64,000 nt of DNA from Antribacter soli (lineage in GTDB: Bacteria > Actinomycetota > Actinomycetes > Actinomycetales > Cellulomonadaceae), in assembly GCF_021568775.1 (NCBI RefSeq), contig NZ_JAKGSG010000036.1, positions 62,001 to 126,000 on the forward strand, in the 5' to 3' direction. The position numbers were made by a program, and so were the translations under genes. Numbering within the stretch: the stretch's first letter is position 1; each line of letters begins with the position of its first letter. Positions 18,820 to 29,600 of the stretch are shown here, in pieces. The notes under the pieces were generated by a model, which saw only the letters and a program-made list of their open reading frames with translations, was not told the DNA's origin and searched no databases.

Positions 18820-21800
18820 TCACGGGTGCAGAACGATGTGGCGGCTGGAGACCGCTCCATCGCTTGTCCGTCGCGTCGACTGTCGGCTGATCGCGGCCCG
18901 CGCTCGCACAAGGTCGGCACGCTGGGTGAGCGTCGTCGGCTCCGGACCGAGCGGGTCCGTACCTTTGATCGCGTAGCGGTCCCGGTACGCCGCGACGGTC
19001 GCCAGCGTGTCCAAGTCAGCATCCGACGTCGCCTCCCCTCCCAGCGCCCGGCCCACCCAGGGCTCGCGGTCGCGCATTGCGGCCTCGGCCAGGTCGCGGG
19101 CCGTCTCCTCGATGAGGTCAGCGCGCTCGTCCAGGGCCGTACGGACGTCATCGGGCAGAGGCCGAAGCGCCTCGGGGATCAGGCCGGCGACGAGCACCGG
19201 CGTGGCGACCGGCCGGGCGGTCGGCCGTTCAAGCCGGGTGTGCAGCACCGCACACGGGCTGTCGGCGTCGAGCAGGGTCCGGCGTGCGGCCAGCGCGGGG
19301 AGCACACGCTCGACGTCGTACCCGTACGCCTCGGCCCGGCGTAGCTCGGCGCACAGGGCGTCGAACGCGTCCGCGCCTGTGGCGTCGGGGTCGAGGGCGT
19401 CGGCGACGTCGGCGGGCCGCAACCCGCCCACCGTGAGCGCCGCTGCAACCAGGCGCCCCCACCGGGGTCGTTGGGCGACCTGGGCGATGTGCTCGTACTC
19501 GGCGGCCCACTGCGCAATCGAGTCCCACCGCTCGTGCTCGGCCCTTTCGGCCTGCCGCGCAGACGGCTCAGCCCCGACATGCGCCAGCACTCCGTAGAGC
19601 ACCTGCTGCGGCGTGACTTCCTCGGACGGCGGCGTGTGGTCGCCGTCGGGCCGGTCCGTCGCCACGTACGCGACATTCGACGACCGTCCGCGGGTGAGCG
19701 CGACGTACACGTTCTCTCGGGTCATGGTCGAGGTGACCAGGACGTGGGTGGTGTCGACGGTCATGCCCTGCGCTCCGTGGGCGGTGACGGCGTAGCCGAG
19801 GTCGAGGTGCTCGGCGACATACCAGGCGGGCAGCACGACGGTGTTCCCACCGTGGCGCGGCGTGCCGTCGGCGCGTAGGCGCCGGACCTCGACGGACCCT
19901 TCCGGTAGGACGTCGGTGACCTGCCAGCGGTCGCCGTTGCGGACGAACGCGCCGCGGACCAGGTCGTGCGGGGTGGCCAGACGACGGTCGTTGCGGCGAG
20001 TGACGACGACGTCGCCCACGCTCGCTTCCAACCCATCGCGCAGCCTGACCGCCTGACCGCGGTCGGTGGCGCCGCTGACGAGCCGGTCGGCACGAGCTCG
20101 CTCGTTGAGCTCGCGGACGGTGTCGCGTGTGTCGGCGACCAGGAGCGCGACGTGGCCGCCACTCGAGTCGGTCTGCCAGGCAGCGTAGGCGGCGTCGATC
20201 ATGTCCTCGGTGGTGCCGCCGCGGATGCGGTCGTGGTGGTCGTAGACGTCGATGACGTCCGCGTTGCCGTCGCGCAGGCGCAGGGAGGCGGTCTTCTCCC
20301 AGTCGTTGCGGAACCGGTGCACCTCGGTCAGCTCGGGTACGACGGAGTCAGACTCGCCTGCACGTGCCGCGTCGCGCCTGGTCTCGACCAGAAGGGCGAA
20401 CGCTCCCCCTGCCTCGACGGACTGCAGCTGGGCCGGGTCGCCGACCAGGAGCACCTTCGCCCCGGCCTCCGCAGCGAGGCTGTTGACGCGGTCGAGGGTC
20501 TGGGTCCCGGCAAGGGTGGCCTCGTCGAGGATGACCAGCTGCCCGCGCGAGAACCAGGCGCGCCCCTCCCCCGCCTCGTGGAGCCACATGGCCGTGTTCT
20601 CCGTCCGGATGCCCAGCTCGTCGCTGAGGACCTGCGCGGCCGCGGCCGACGGTGCCAGCCCGACGACCGAGCCCGGCCCGTGCGCTCGTTCCCACACGGC
20701 GCGCAGGGCCTGCATCGTGGTCGTCTTGCCGGCGCCTGCCGGGCCGACGAGCAGGTCAACCTGCCGCCCGGACGCGGCGATCCCCCTGACGGCGGACCGC
20801 TGCTCGGTCGTGAGCGTGCGCCCGTCGAACGGCCGAGACATCACCGCGTCCACCATGCGCAGGTCCACCGTGGAGGCCGCGGTGTTCGCGGCGCGGGCCA
20901 GGAGCCGGTCCTCTGCCTCCAGGGTCGCCGGGGCGGTGTATCGCTCGCCGCGGTGCGGGCGCAGCCAGCTGGTTCCGTCCTGGCGGCGCATCGCCGCGGG
21001 CACGGACGCGCGCTCGCCGGGCGTCAGCCGCACGGACGCGTCCTCGGCCATCGCCACGACCGCGGCGATCAGGCCCTCGCGGTCCTCGGCCGAGGCGAGT
21101 CGCAGGCCCATGGACTGCCGGTTCGCCTCGGCCCACAGGTTCCAGTGCGTGTACGTCGCCTTGGAGGTCGAGACCGCGGTGACGACGTCGTGCGCAAGGT
21201 GCGCCATGACGCCGTCGGGCACCTTGGCCGCGGTGAAGGTCCGGGCCAGCGACGTCGTGGTCACCTTCCGCGCCCACCCTGTGGGGTCGGTGCCCAGGAG
21301 GCGGGCGGCGCGGGTCCGCCAGGTCTCGGTGAGGTCGTGCAGGGAATGGATCTGCTTCTCCGGGCGCGTGGCGAGCGTTGCCCGCGCGCGCAGCCTCGAC
21401 CGGGTGCGGCTGGATGGCGTGCGGCCATGGCGGGCGACGTGGTCCTCGACGAGTTCCTCGGCGCAGGCGTCGATCTGGTGGGTGCGCGAGGAGAACTCGC
21501 TGATGAGGGTGTCCGGGACCTCGGCAAGCTCCCACTGGGGCATCTTGTCCGCAGGGCGGGAGCGCTGCTCCCAGGCCAAGCCGAACGTGCCGGTGAGGCG
21601 GTCGCGCAGCGTGGCGTCATAGTGGGCAGAGAGCGCGACGGTCGCGTCGAAGAGGGGCTTGGCGTCCAGCGCGCGCCAGACGCCATCGTCGACGGTCTTG
21701 ACCTTGTTCGAGACGACGACGTGGGTGTGCAGCTGCGGGTCGTTAGCGCGCGAGTCCCAGTGGTCGTACGCCGCGGCGGCGATGCCGACGACGTCCTTCT

Positions 21801-22389
21801 GCTCGATCCCGCCGTGACCCGTGCGGGTGGCGGCGACGTGCTTCTCGAGGAGCGCGAGCGTCTCTGCGACCGCGGAGTGGTGAGCCTCGACGATGAGCGC
21901 CTGGGTGTTGGCATCAGCGACAGCCCACAGGACGCTGACGGACTTTGGGACGCTGAAGGTCAGGTCGAAGCCGGCGACGGCGTGGCGGTCCCCGACTTTG
22001 GTCTCCTCGGCTTCGATCCTGGCCGTGGCGGTGCGGCGCTCCTCGGCTGTGAGGTTGGCCTCGAGCTTCGCAGCACGATCCTCGGCCCGCTCCGCGACGG
22101 ACTTGTACCGCTGGAAGTCACGGCCCAGGCTGCAGCCGGTGACCGGGTCGCGGCCAGTACCGATGAGACGCTTGAGTTGCTCGGAGGTGACCGTCTGCCC
22201 TGGGGCGAGCGTCCCGTCGCCGAGGTGCGCGACGCCCTTGCCCAGCCAGAACCCGGGCGGCGTGCCCGCCTCGAGGTAGTACCACGTCACCTGATCCGGA
22301 GCCGTGCGGTCGCCGTCCGCGTTCGCGACGGACTTGAGCACGTAGGCGTACCCGTGCCCGGCCGAGACCTTGCGGATGGACATCGTCAC
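18820..22389 (-). CDS. MobF-family conjugative relaxase-helicase (TraA/TrwC-like)
   Basis: 1189 residues from the GTG at 22389 (an ATG lies two codons on; GAGGGGG upstream). The relaxase domain has tyrosines near residues 14-16, FDLTFSVPKSVSVLW (141-155) and the metal-binding DPQLHTHVVV (217-226). The SF1 helicase domain follows: Walker A LLVGPAGAGKTTT (about 545-557), LVILDEATLAG (about 615), and the C-terminal block YAVTAHGAQGMTVD. It would nick oriT and unwind the transferred strand. No TraB/FtsK-like translocase, T4SS or replication gene is in the window, so the element is at best mobilisable. Confidence 0.93.
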   Translation of the reverse strand: MTMSIRKVSAGHGYAYVLKSVANADGDRTAPDQVTWYYLEAGTPPGFWLGKGVAHLGDGTLAPGQTVTSEQLKRLIGTGRDPVTGCSLGRDFQRYKSVAERAEDRAAKLEANLTAEERRTATARIEAEETKVGDRHAVAGFDLTFSVPKSVSVLWAVADANTQALIVEAHHSAVAETLALLEKHVAATRTGHGGIEQKDVVGIAAAAYDHWDSRANDPQLHTHVVVSNKVKTVDDGVWRALDAKPLFDATVALSAHYDATLRDRLTGTFGLAWEQRSRPADKMPQWELAEVPDTLISEFSSRTHQIDACAEELVEDHVARHGRTPSSRTRSRLRARATLATRPEKQIHSLHDLTETWRTRAARLLGTDPTGWARKVTTTSLARTFTAAKVPDGVMAHLAHDVVTAVSTSKATYTHWNLWAEANRQSMGLRLASAEDREGLIAAVVAMAEDASVRLTPGERASVPAAMRRQDGTSWLRPHRGERYTAPATLEAEDRLLARAANTAASTVDLRMVDAVMSRPFDGRTLTTEQRSAVRGIAASGRQVDLLVGPAGAGKTTTMQALRAVWERAHGPGSVVGLAPSAAAAQVLSDELGIRTENTAMWLHEAGEGRAWFSRGQLVILDEATLAGTQTLDRVNSLAAEAGAKVLLVGDPAQLQSVEAGGAFALLVETRRDAARAGESDSVVPELTEVHRFRNDWEKTASLRLRDGNADVIDVYDHHDRIRGGTTEDMIDAAYAAWQTDSSGGHVALLVADTRDTVRELNERARADRLVSGATDRGQAVRLRDGLEASVGDVVVTRRNDRRLATPHDLVRGAFVRNGDRWQVTDVLPEGSVEVRRLRADGTPRHGGNTVVLPAWYVAEHLDLGYAVTAHGAQGMTVDTTHVLVTSTMTRENVYVALTRGRSSNVAYVATDRPDGDHTPPSEEVTPQQVLYGVLAHVGAEPSARQAERAEHERWDSIAQWAAEYEHIAQVAQRPRWGRLVAAALTVGGLRPADVADALDPDATGADAFDALCAELRRAEAYGYDVERVLPALAARRTLLDADSPCAVLHTRLERPTARPVATPVLVAGLIPEALRPLPDDVRTALDERADLIEETARDLAEAAMRDREPWVGRALGGEATSDADLDTLATVAAYRDRYAIKGTDPLGPEPTTLTQRADLVRARAAISRQSTRRTSDGAVSSRHIVLHP

Positions 22390-22726
22390 GGCGGCGCACC
22401 CCCTCGGCAAGGAGGTGCGCGGCATACACCCTGCACGGTGCACGAGCCAGCGTGGACATTTCGCCGTTTTCGGACGTAGCAGTGGGCACGAAGGACGTCG
22501 TGCCGAAGGCGTCCGCCGCAGTTGTAGCAGCTCTGCTGGGGACGACAGTCGCGGGTCCAGCCGGAGGGGTCGTGGCGCTACGGCGGCACCAATGCTGGGG
22601 TCGATCATGTCGCGCTCTACAGCCGCTCGCGGAGCGCAGCGACGACCACCTGACCGGTGGCGCGAACGCACCCCGCTGGCTGCCCTCGCCTACGCTGATG
22701 GCCAAAGCGATCCTTAGAATCTCAGC
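22390..22726. other. Divergent intergenic region, possible oriT
   Basis: About 340 bases upstream of both the relaxase and the GrpE-like gene. Small inverted repeats are visible, for example TGCACGGTGCA at about 22432-22442 and CCACC-TGACC-GGTGG at 22646-22660. MobF oriT sites usually lie next to the relaxase gene, so this is the best place to look; the assignment is inference. Confidence 0.3.
22691..22726 (+). promoter_or_regulatory. Probable leaderless promoter of the GrpE-like gene
   Basis: TAGAAT at 22715-22720 sits 6 bp before the GTG at 22727, the spacing expected when transcription starts at the initiation codon. No Shine-Dalgarno precedes the GTG. The -35 element is weak. Confidence 0.4.
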
Positions 22727-24916
22727 GTGCCAGTCCACCAGTCTGCGTTGCTCACCGATCCCAAGACGAGGGCCGTCCTTCGAGAAGGTCAGGTCCTTGC
22801 GTCGGACCCCTCCGCAAAGGAGGCCACCGTGCGTTGGTCGGACGGGGTCGAGGATGTAGTCACCCCGGGAAAGAATCGCGTCGTCGTCGTCGCCACTGGT
22901 GGCCTGAGATACCTGCAATGGATAAACGGAACGACGCCGGCCGAAGCATACGCTGGCGACCCGGTGGCAGCGGTCGTCGGAGCGGTTCTCGACATGGCTG
23001 GGGGCGAGGGCACGGTTCATGAACTGACGAAGAGGCTCATGGGTGTGCCTGAGGACGAGCTCAGGGACCTCCTCGTCAATCGACGCGACGAACTGAATGG
23101 GGCCGGGCTCGCGGTGACCAGCAAGCGGGTACGCCTGAAGACGGAGGTTCTCGAGAAAGCCGCTGAGCAACCCGCGGGGATCTCGTCGCCAGAAGGTCTG
23201 CCGGCGGCCGATGCCCCGTCAAGCAACGTCGAGTTCGAGGTTGATACTGGTGGCCAACCCGATGCGGCACTCCCGACGGCTCCATCGGAGGCAGAGACAG
23301 AGCCGTCGAAGGCGCGTTCGGCTACTGACGGGGTTGCAGAGCCAGTTCGCGACGACGGACCTGACACTGATCGGGAGCCCACGCCCGAGAACGCTGCCGA
23401 AGCAGCCACTCCCGGTCGAGAGCCGCAGCCCGGTGCGACCCCGACGAACGTGGACAAGGCCGCGGAACGCCCGATCTCACCGATTCGTCGGCTGACCGAG
23501 ATCGCGGCGATTGCCGATCTCGAAGCACGTCGACCGCTCGCCGTGAGCCTGGCAGCGGACAGGGACCCCGTCATGCGCTTCTTGGCAGGTGCCCTCACCG
23601 ACAACGTGCCAGCCGCGGTCGTAAAAGAGCTGGCGGGCAAGCCGCTGGCGACCATCGACCAGATGAGTGGCGTCAGTGCCAAGGTCGTTGCGACTGCTGC
23701 GTCGGCCGTGAGCAGTAACGACCTGGCAGCGATGCTTCTCCTCGTCGCGTCGACCAGCGAGGCGCCAAAGGGAGTCACTGGCCGTTCCCGGGACGCGCTG
23801 GAGTACCTGGTTCGACAGGTGGCAGCCGAGCTCCGATCGGCCGCTGGCCGCCGCCACGAGCGCGCGCTGTCACTCTTCGTCTCAAGGTCCGCGCCCCTGC
23901 TCTCTCGCGTTTCGGCCGAAGCACTCATCGAGTTGCTCGGTGCGTTTACGTCCACGACCGTCCGCACGCATGGCGAGCAGGTCCTTGCCGCGATCGTCCA
24001 GGCTCTCCAAACCTCGGACCGGATCGACGTATCTGAAAAGGGTTTGCGCGAGCTTGGCAAGCAGGCGGCTCTCATGCCGCTGGCGGAGTCGCCCGCCCGT
24101 CAGGCGTTGCTCGGCCGGCTGTGGCTGCTCAAGCCCGCCGAGGCCGGCCTAGCACGGTGGTGGAGCGAGGTCGGGGCCGACGACGTCGTGGCGGTGACGG
24201 ACGGCGCGCTGCTTCGGGCACTCGCGGAACCGACGATCGCCGCTCACGTCGCGCCCAAGGTGCGGGTAGCTGTTGACGACGCCCAGACGCGGAGACGGCT
24301 CCTGACTCTGCTGGCGTCGCCACCCGAGGTCGCAGCCATGGTCGATCCTGAACGTGTCGGCCAGGCCTTCGCACGGATCGCGAGCGCGGACAAGGTATTC
24401 GCCGCCTGGCGAGCCGTCTTCACTGGTGCCGCAGACCGCGCCGCGGCCGAGTCTCGGATTACCGCGCTGAGCCAGGAGCGGGATACGGCCGCCCGCCGTC
24501 TGGAGTCGGCGCTGAAGGAGGCCGCGGCCTTGCAGTCGAACCTGGAGCGAGCGCACCGGCAGATCGATGCCATGCGCGAGGCTGACCGGGCGTCGCACGG
24601 TGCGAACGAGCGGCAGCTGCAGATCGATGCGATGCGCTCGGTGGCGCGGATCGCTGCGCTTGCAGTCGAGGAAGTCGGCGCGGGTGATCCAAAGCGGGCG
24701 CGTGACCGGATCACCGCGCTCGTGCGGCGCAGCGGACTCGAGACCGTGGGTGAAATCGGGGCCGTGGTGACCTACGACCCGACTCTGCACGACAGTATCG
24801 AGCGCGGTGTCGAACCGGGCACCGAAGTCAGTGTCAGACAGCCCGGGTATACCTGGACGCATGGGGGCGAACGGGTCGTTCTTGCCCGCGCGACCGTAGA
24901 GACGTTGCACGTATAG
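22727..24916 (+). CDS. Large GrpE-like protein (putative nucleotide exchange partner of the adjacent Hsp70)
   Basis: 729 residues. Parts in order: a small N-terminal beta domain (about 1-60); a small helical region; an acidic, proline/glutamate-rich linker (about 140-245); a long alanine-rich helical repeat region (about 250-570); a coiled coil (about 590-650, ESRITALSQERDTAARRLES); then a GrpE-like C-terminal beta domain (GEIGAVVTYDPTLHDSIERG and VSVRQPGYTW, about 678-715). GrpE exchanges ADP for ATP on DnaK. The stop is 8 bp before the Hsp70-like gene, which supports a dedicated pair. The helical region could bind a target. Not a housekeeping GrpE, which is about 200 residues. Confidence 0.6.
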   Translation: MPVHQSALLTDPKTRAVLREGQVLASDPSAKEATVRWSDGVEDVVTPGKNRVVVVATGGLRYLQWINGTTPAEAYAGDPVAAVVGAVLDMAGGEGTVHELTKRLMGVPEDELRDLLVNRRDELNGAGLAVTSKRVRLKTEVLEKAAEQPAGISSPEGLPAADAPSSNVEFEVDTGGQPDAALPTAPSEAETEPSKARSATDGVAEPVRDDGPDTDREPTPENAAEAATPGREPQPGATPTNVDKAAERPISPIRRLTEIAAIADLEARRPLAVSLAADRDPVMRFLAGALTDNVPAAVVKELAGKPLATIDQMSGVSAKVVATAASAVSSNDLAAMLLLVASTSEAPKGVTGRSRDALEYLVRQVAAELRSAAGRRHERALSLFVSRSAPLLSRVSAEALIELLGAFTSTTVRTHGEQVLAAIVQALQTSDRIDVSEKGLRELGKQAALMPLAESPARQALLGRLWLLKPAEAGLARWWSEVGADDVVAVTDGALLRALAEPTIAAHVAPKVRVAVDDAQTRRRLLTLLASPPEVAAMVDPERVGQAFARIASADKVFAAWRAVFTGAADRAAAESRITALSQERDTAARRLESALKEAAALQSNLERAHRQIDAMREADRASHGANERQLQIDAMRSVARIAALAVEEVGAGDPKRARDRITALVRRSGLETVGEIGAVVTYDPTLHDSIERGVEPGTEVSVRQPGYTWTHGGERVVLARATVETLHV

Positions 24917-24924
24917 GAGCGCCC

Positions 24925-26632
24925 GTGGCACAGACCGCGATTGGGATCGACTTCGGTACCAGCACTTGCTTGGTTGCCGAGGGCACCGCCCTGAGGACCC
25001 AGATCGTCGCGATCGGGGACACCCAGTCGTGGATGCCCTCCGTCGTCGCGCAGGGCGACCGCAGTCTTCTGGTCGGCGAGGAGGCAGTGGCGGTCGCCGA
25101 GCATGCGCTGCTGCGCTCAGTGAAGCGGGCCATCACGAAGAACTGGGCCGAGGTCAAGGTCCCAGGGACCGATGTCACGCTGAAGGCCGACGACGCGATC
25201 TACCACTTGCTTCGTGAGCTGCGGTCGCGCGCAGAACAGAAGGCATTTCTCGACCTGGCCGACGGCAGCGTCCGGCTCGGCTGCCCAGCCATGTGGACCG
25301 GCGCCCAGAGGCGACGCCTCATGGGCCTCGCCGAGGAAGCAGGCATCTCCGTCGGGGGGGGGGGGGCCGGGGTAGAAGCGCAGGCCGCGGGGGTGGGGGG
25401 GGTGCGTGAAAGAGGCCGCCTCGTCGACGCTGGTCGACGAGCCGATCGCCGCGGGTGTCGCATGGCTCATGAAGCGCGCGCGGGACCGTCGCGAGGAGAT
25501 CCGCGGCAGGGTCCTCGTCTACGACATGGGCGGCGGCACGCTCGACATCGCGGTGCTGGATGTTCACGCCGAGCCGTACCAGGACCCGACGATCAACGTG
25601 CTCGCTGCGCACGGCATCGACGAGGCCGGCGACGCCGTCGACCAGTCGATCCTTCGTGACTATGAGCTCCGGCTGGCGGAACAAGGCGTCTACCTCGACG
25701 AGCAGCCGCGCCCTGAGGTGGCCCGCGCCTGGGTCCGCCGCGCGTCGCGTGAGGCGAAGGTGAGCCTGACAACCGCGATGGACGCTCGCGTCCCGGTCGG
25801 CTATGCCGAGGCCACGCTGCCGGACGTGATGCTGTCGCGCGAGTCGCTCGACGACATCGTTCGTCCACAGCTCGACCGGGCGCACCGGTTCGTGGTCGCG
25901 ACCCTGCGCGCGGCTCGCCTCGCAGAGAGGGGTGAGTCGTCGATGTCTGCCGTCCGGTCCATACCGGAATCCGCAATTCTCGACACGGTCGACTACGTGC
26001 TGCTCGCGGGAGGCATGAGCCGGACGCCGGCAATCGCGGAGTACCTGCGCGACAGGTTCACCGAGGCTGAGCTGCACGAGATCCCGGAAGTCGCTGCCGA
26101 TGAGGCGATCGCCGTCGGGCTCGCGGAGACCACCTCGTACGAGCGGCTGTCACTGCACCGTCCCGGGTTCCACTTCTACCTGGAGTGGGACACCCCGCGG
26201 GGGCGGCAGGAGCACCGGATCTACGACGCATACACGCCCTTCTACGACCCCATGGGCAGTCTCGGCGGGGATAGTGCGCGCTACTACTGGCGTGACCGGG
26301 GCGAGCTGCCGACGTCAGGTGAGGGCGTCCTGACCGTCAGGTCCGTGGAGGCGCACGAGAAGGACGAGGTGCCGATCAAGTTCGCCGATGCGGACGGCGA
26401 GTTCGACGGCGTCAGCGTCCGCTTCGGGCACCAGCGGTTCGTCCTGCGCCTGGCGCAAGACGGCTCGGTGCTCGTCGGCGACGGCACCGGCCGAACCACC
26501 GAGTTGGGGGTCGACCGGTGGCCCGTACTCAAGGGCGACACCTACCAGCGGATCCTCGTCGAGAACGCCCGGCAGCAGGCGGCGTCGCTCGGTACCGTGC
26601 GCAAGCTGGCCTGGCACCAGGAGGACTACTGA
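24925..26632 (+). pseudogene. Hsp70/DnaK-like ATPase, frame broken at a G-rich tract
   Basis: GTG start after AGGAG. The first frame gives the phosphate-1 motif GIDFGTSTCLVAEG and reads to AEEAGISVG (about 25350). The next frame resumes at STLVDEPIAAGVAWL (the Hsp70 'EP.AAG' block), the phosphate-2 motif VYDMGGGTLDIAVLDV and the adenosine motif VLLAGGMSRTP, to the stop at 26632. The break lies in 25354-25402, which has runs of 13, 5 and 8 G. Joined, the protein is about 568 residues. The C-terminal 170 residues do not look like a DnaK peptide-binding domain; they are beta-rich and unrecognised. Paired with the GrpE-like gene upstream. Sequencing error, real mutation or phase variation are all possible. 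Confidence 0.7.
25354..25402 (+). repeat. Poly-G tract inside the Hsp70-like gene
   Basis: Thirteen consecutive G at 25354-25366, five at 25389-25393 and eight at 25395-25402 within 49 bases. The reading frame changes across this stretch, so at least one G run differs in length from a functional allele or from the true sequence. Confidence 0.9.
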
Positions 26633-26650
26633 TGCCAGGCCGCTACGCGG

Positions 26651-29600
26651 TCAGCTGATTGTGCCGGTCACAACGAGAACCGCGACCGGCGTGAGCGACA
26701 CGGCCAGTTCGCGACTCTGGCTGATCCGGGACTTCTCTCGCTCGAGCGACTCACGGAGGTTGCCGGCTCGGGTCAGCTGGCCCTTCGCGTAGCTGGGATC
26801 CTTCGTCGCATATTCCCGCGCGCTCGCTGTGGCCCTGTCGATCTTGATCCTGAAGTACCGCTCGCGGGCTTCGACTCGGCCGTCGATCAGGGCTGCGTTG
26901 TCCTGGGCACGTGTCGCCTCCGTAGCCGTTCGCCGATCCCAGATCTGCCGTGCCAGCACTGGGAGCGGGCCCCGGGCATCAAAGTCGTCGGGCACGTGCG
27001 CGTCGCGCAGGGTGCCGGTGGCCACGGCGGCGAGCAGAGCGTCCTCGGCCCCGGGCACGGCAGCATGCGAAGTCGCGTCGATCGCGGTGGACCACAGCTC
27101 CAGGCGCGGGCGCAGACCGCTGGTCTGGGCGAGGTCGACGCGGGCCAGGAGGTACTGGTCGGGTGCGATCCCCGGCACGGCGACTGCGCCGAACCGCCGT
27201 AGGTCGGTCTCGGAGCGCTCCAGCTCGAGGAGGGCGAGGCTCACGAGTGGGTGTCGGACCGAGAGCAGGTCGACGTCGTGCTTGCTCGCGGTGTCGGCGT
27301 CGAACGTCACCCGGACGTCGCGGTCGGTGCGGAACGCCCCCTCCAGGCGGCTGAGCGGGAACGTGGTGCCGCGTCCGCGTTCGCCCCGGATGTGCCCGCA
27401 CTTTTCGGCAAGCTCTGGTGTGCCGCGCAGCAGTAGGATCCCGTTCTCGTCCGGACCGGTCAGTCGGCTACCGGTCGGGACGAGAAGGCGTCGCACGAGC
27501 CGTTCGATCTCGGTCCGTCCGACGAACCGCCCACGATCAGGGCCCTCCTCGCCCATTCCCTCGATCCGCAGGTGGTCCGCCGTGGCGAGCGTCGCGCGGG
27601 ACTCCTCGATGCGCTCGATCTCGCGCCGGTTGTTCTCGATAGCGACGGCGATCTCGTTCTGCCGCCGCCGAGCCTCTTCCGGGCTGAGGCGCTGGGTCAG
27701 AAGCTCGGTCCGGTACTGCTTGAAGTGCGACCGCAGGATCGGTTCTAGATCGCCGATCGATCGCTCGAAAACGCCGATGCGCTGGTAGAGACGCTCGAGG
27801 ATATCGGACTCGATGGTCCCAGGGACGTGCATGTTGCGGACGAAGATCTTCTCGCTCTGCTGACCGAACCGGTCCACACGCCCGATGCGCTGTTCCACAC
27901 GCATCGGGTTCCACGGCAGGTCGTAGTTGACCACGGCGTTGCACGTCTCGAAATCGAGACCTTCGGACCCGACCTCACTGAGTAGGAGCAGGTCGAACTC
28001 GCCGGCGCGGAACTGCTCCATCACCTCGACGCGACGCTCGATCGGCGTCTTGCCGTGCATGACCGCGGCCGTGAACTCCGGGCGCACGCGTGAGAGCAGG
28101 TACTCCAGCGTCCCGGGGAAGGTCGAGAACACCATGACCTGCCGCACGCCGATGTCGCGCAAGCGGCGCAGGTCCTCTACGAAGGCCTCGTACTTGGAAT
28201 CCACGCGGATTCCGCGCCGGAACGCAGCCGACGACGCCAGCATCTCCGCCCACGCCGGCGCCGCGGGCCGCTCAACGTCCTGGGACCCCTCGTCGAACAA
28301 TTCGTCCGGATCGTCCACCGGGCTCACCGTCACGCCTCGCTCGGCCTCCGTCTGCGCGCGCCGCAGGAGCGCAGGGAGGCAGCTCGCTGCCTGGCGCAGA
28401 GGCATCTGCATCGCGAAGCCCACGGGGATGCCCTCGTACCTCGCTCGGTCGCGGAAGTAGGTCTCGACAGCGTCGTAGACAGCCTTCTCTTCCGACGTCC
28501 ATTCCACCTCGACCGAGTACGCCTCGCGCACTGCCTTCGTGCCCGGGACATCGATCTTGCGGGTGCGGGTGAGGACCCCGCTCAGCGGAGAGAGCTCGGC
28601 GATGAACCGTCGCGCCTCCGACCACTCCTCAGGTTCGAGAGGGCGGTCGACGTCGAGGACCTTCAGAAGTCTGTCGAAGTCGGGCCGCATCGCGAGCGAG
28701 CGGCCGAACGGCACCGTCTCCACCCGCTTGAGCGTGGTGCGGGCGGTCCGACCGATCCCTGCCGTCGCGACCGTGTGCAGCGTCTCGTTCAGCAGGGCAT
28801 TCGGTTCGAGCTGCGCCCGGAACACGTCCTTGTCGTAGAAGCTGCCCTCGTCGAGGATCTCCAGCAGGTTGAACAGGTCGTCCTCGCGCAGGTTGATGGG
28901 CGTGGCCGAGAGGAATAGCAGGTAGTCCGACCAGTCGGACAGGAGGTGTCCGAGGCGGTTGGACCGGCGCCCGGTGTTCCGCATCTGGTGGGCCTCGTCG
29001 ACGATGATCAGGTCGAACCGAGGGTTGACCTCGTTAAGCGCCTCGAGGACCGTCGTGGCCGACCGCAACGACTCCAGGCTGATGACCGCCTGGACTTCTG
29101 GGTCACCTCCCGTGCGGATGTCGTCGGCAAGCTCCTGGAGCCGGTCCGGCTTGATGATCTCGATCTTGCGGTCGAATCGCCGGTTCATCTCGTCGCGCCA
29201 CTTGTGCGTCAGGGCCGACGGAGCTACGACCAGGGCTCGGCGCAGGCGACCCGCCCCACCTGCCGGTCCGCCGTCATGGCGCTGGTCGAGTTCGTTCCAG
29301 ACCAGGCCCGCCTCGATCGTCTTGCCAAGACCGACCTCGTCCGCGACGAGAAGGCGGCCCGTACCCGAGGAGAGCACCTTGATCGCAGGGAGGAACTGGT
29401 ACGGGCGGAACACCGTCTTGCTCGCCGCGAACGAGTACAGGACGTCGGTGAGCGGGTTACGGAGCGTCGCATGCGTCAGTGTCAGGGCGAGATCCGTCGA
29501 GCGTGCCGGCGGCTGGCTCGTCCAGAATGCGGGTGACCGAGGGTCGCCCGCGAGCCGCTCCAGCGCGGTCTCGGGATACTCCCGAAGGAGGCCGGCCACC

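Noticed and set aside
19966-22479. Very long open frame opposite the relaxase gene (also opposite the STAND, hsdR, hsdM, MFS and ALDH genes, e.g. 3725-5239, 9772-11229, 13268-14701, 54671-56269, 57897-60140)
   Set aside because: Composition is Arg/Pro/Gly/Ala-rich with no family motif and no RBS; such shadows are expected opposite or out of frame with GC-rich genes that have clear domain motifs.
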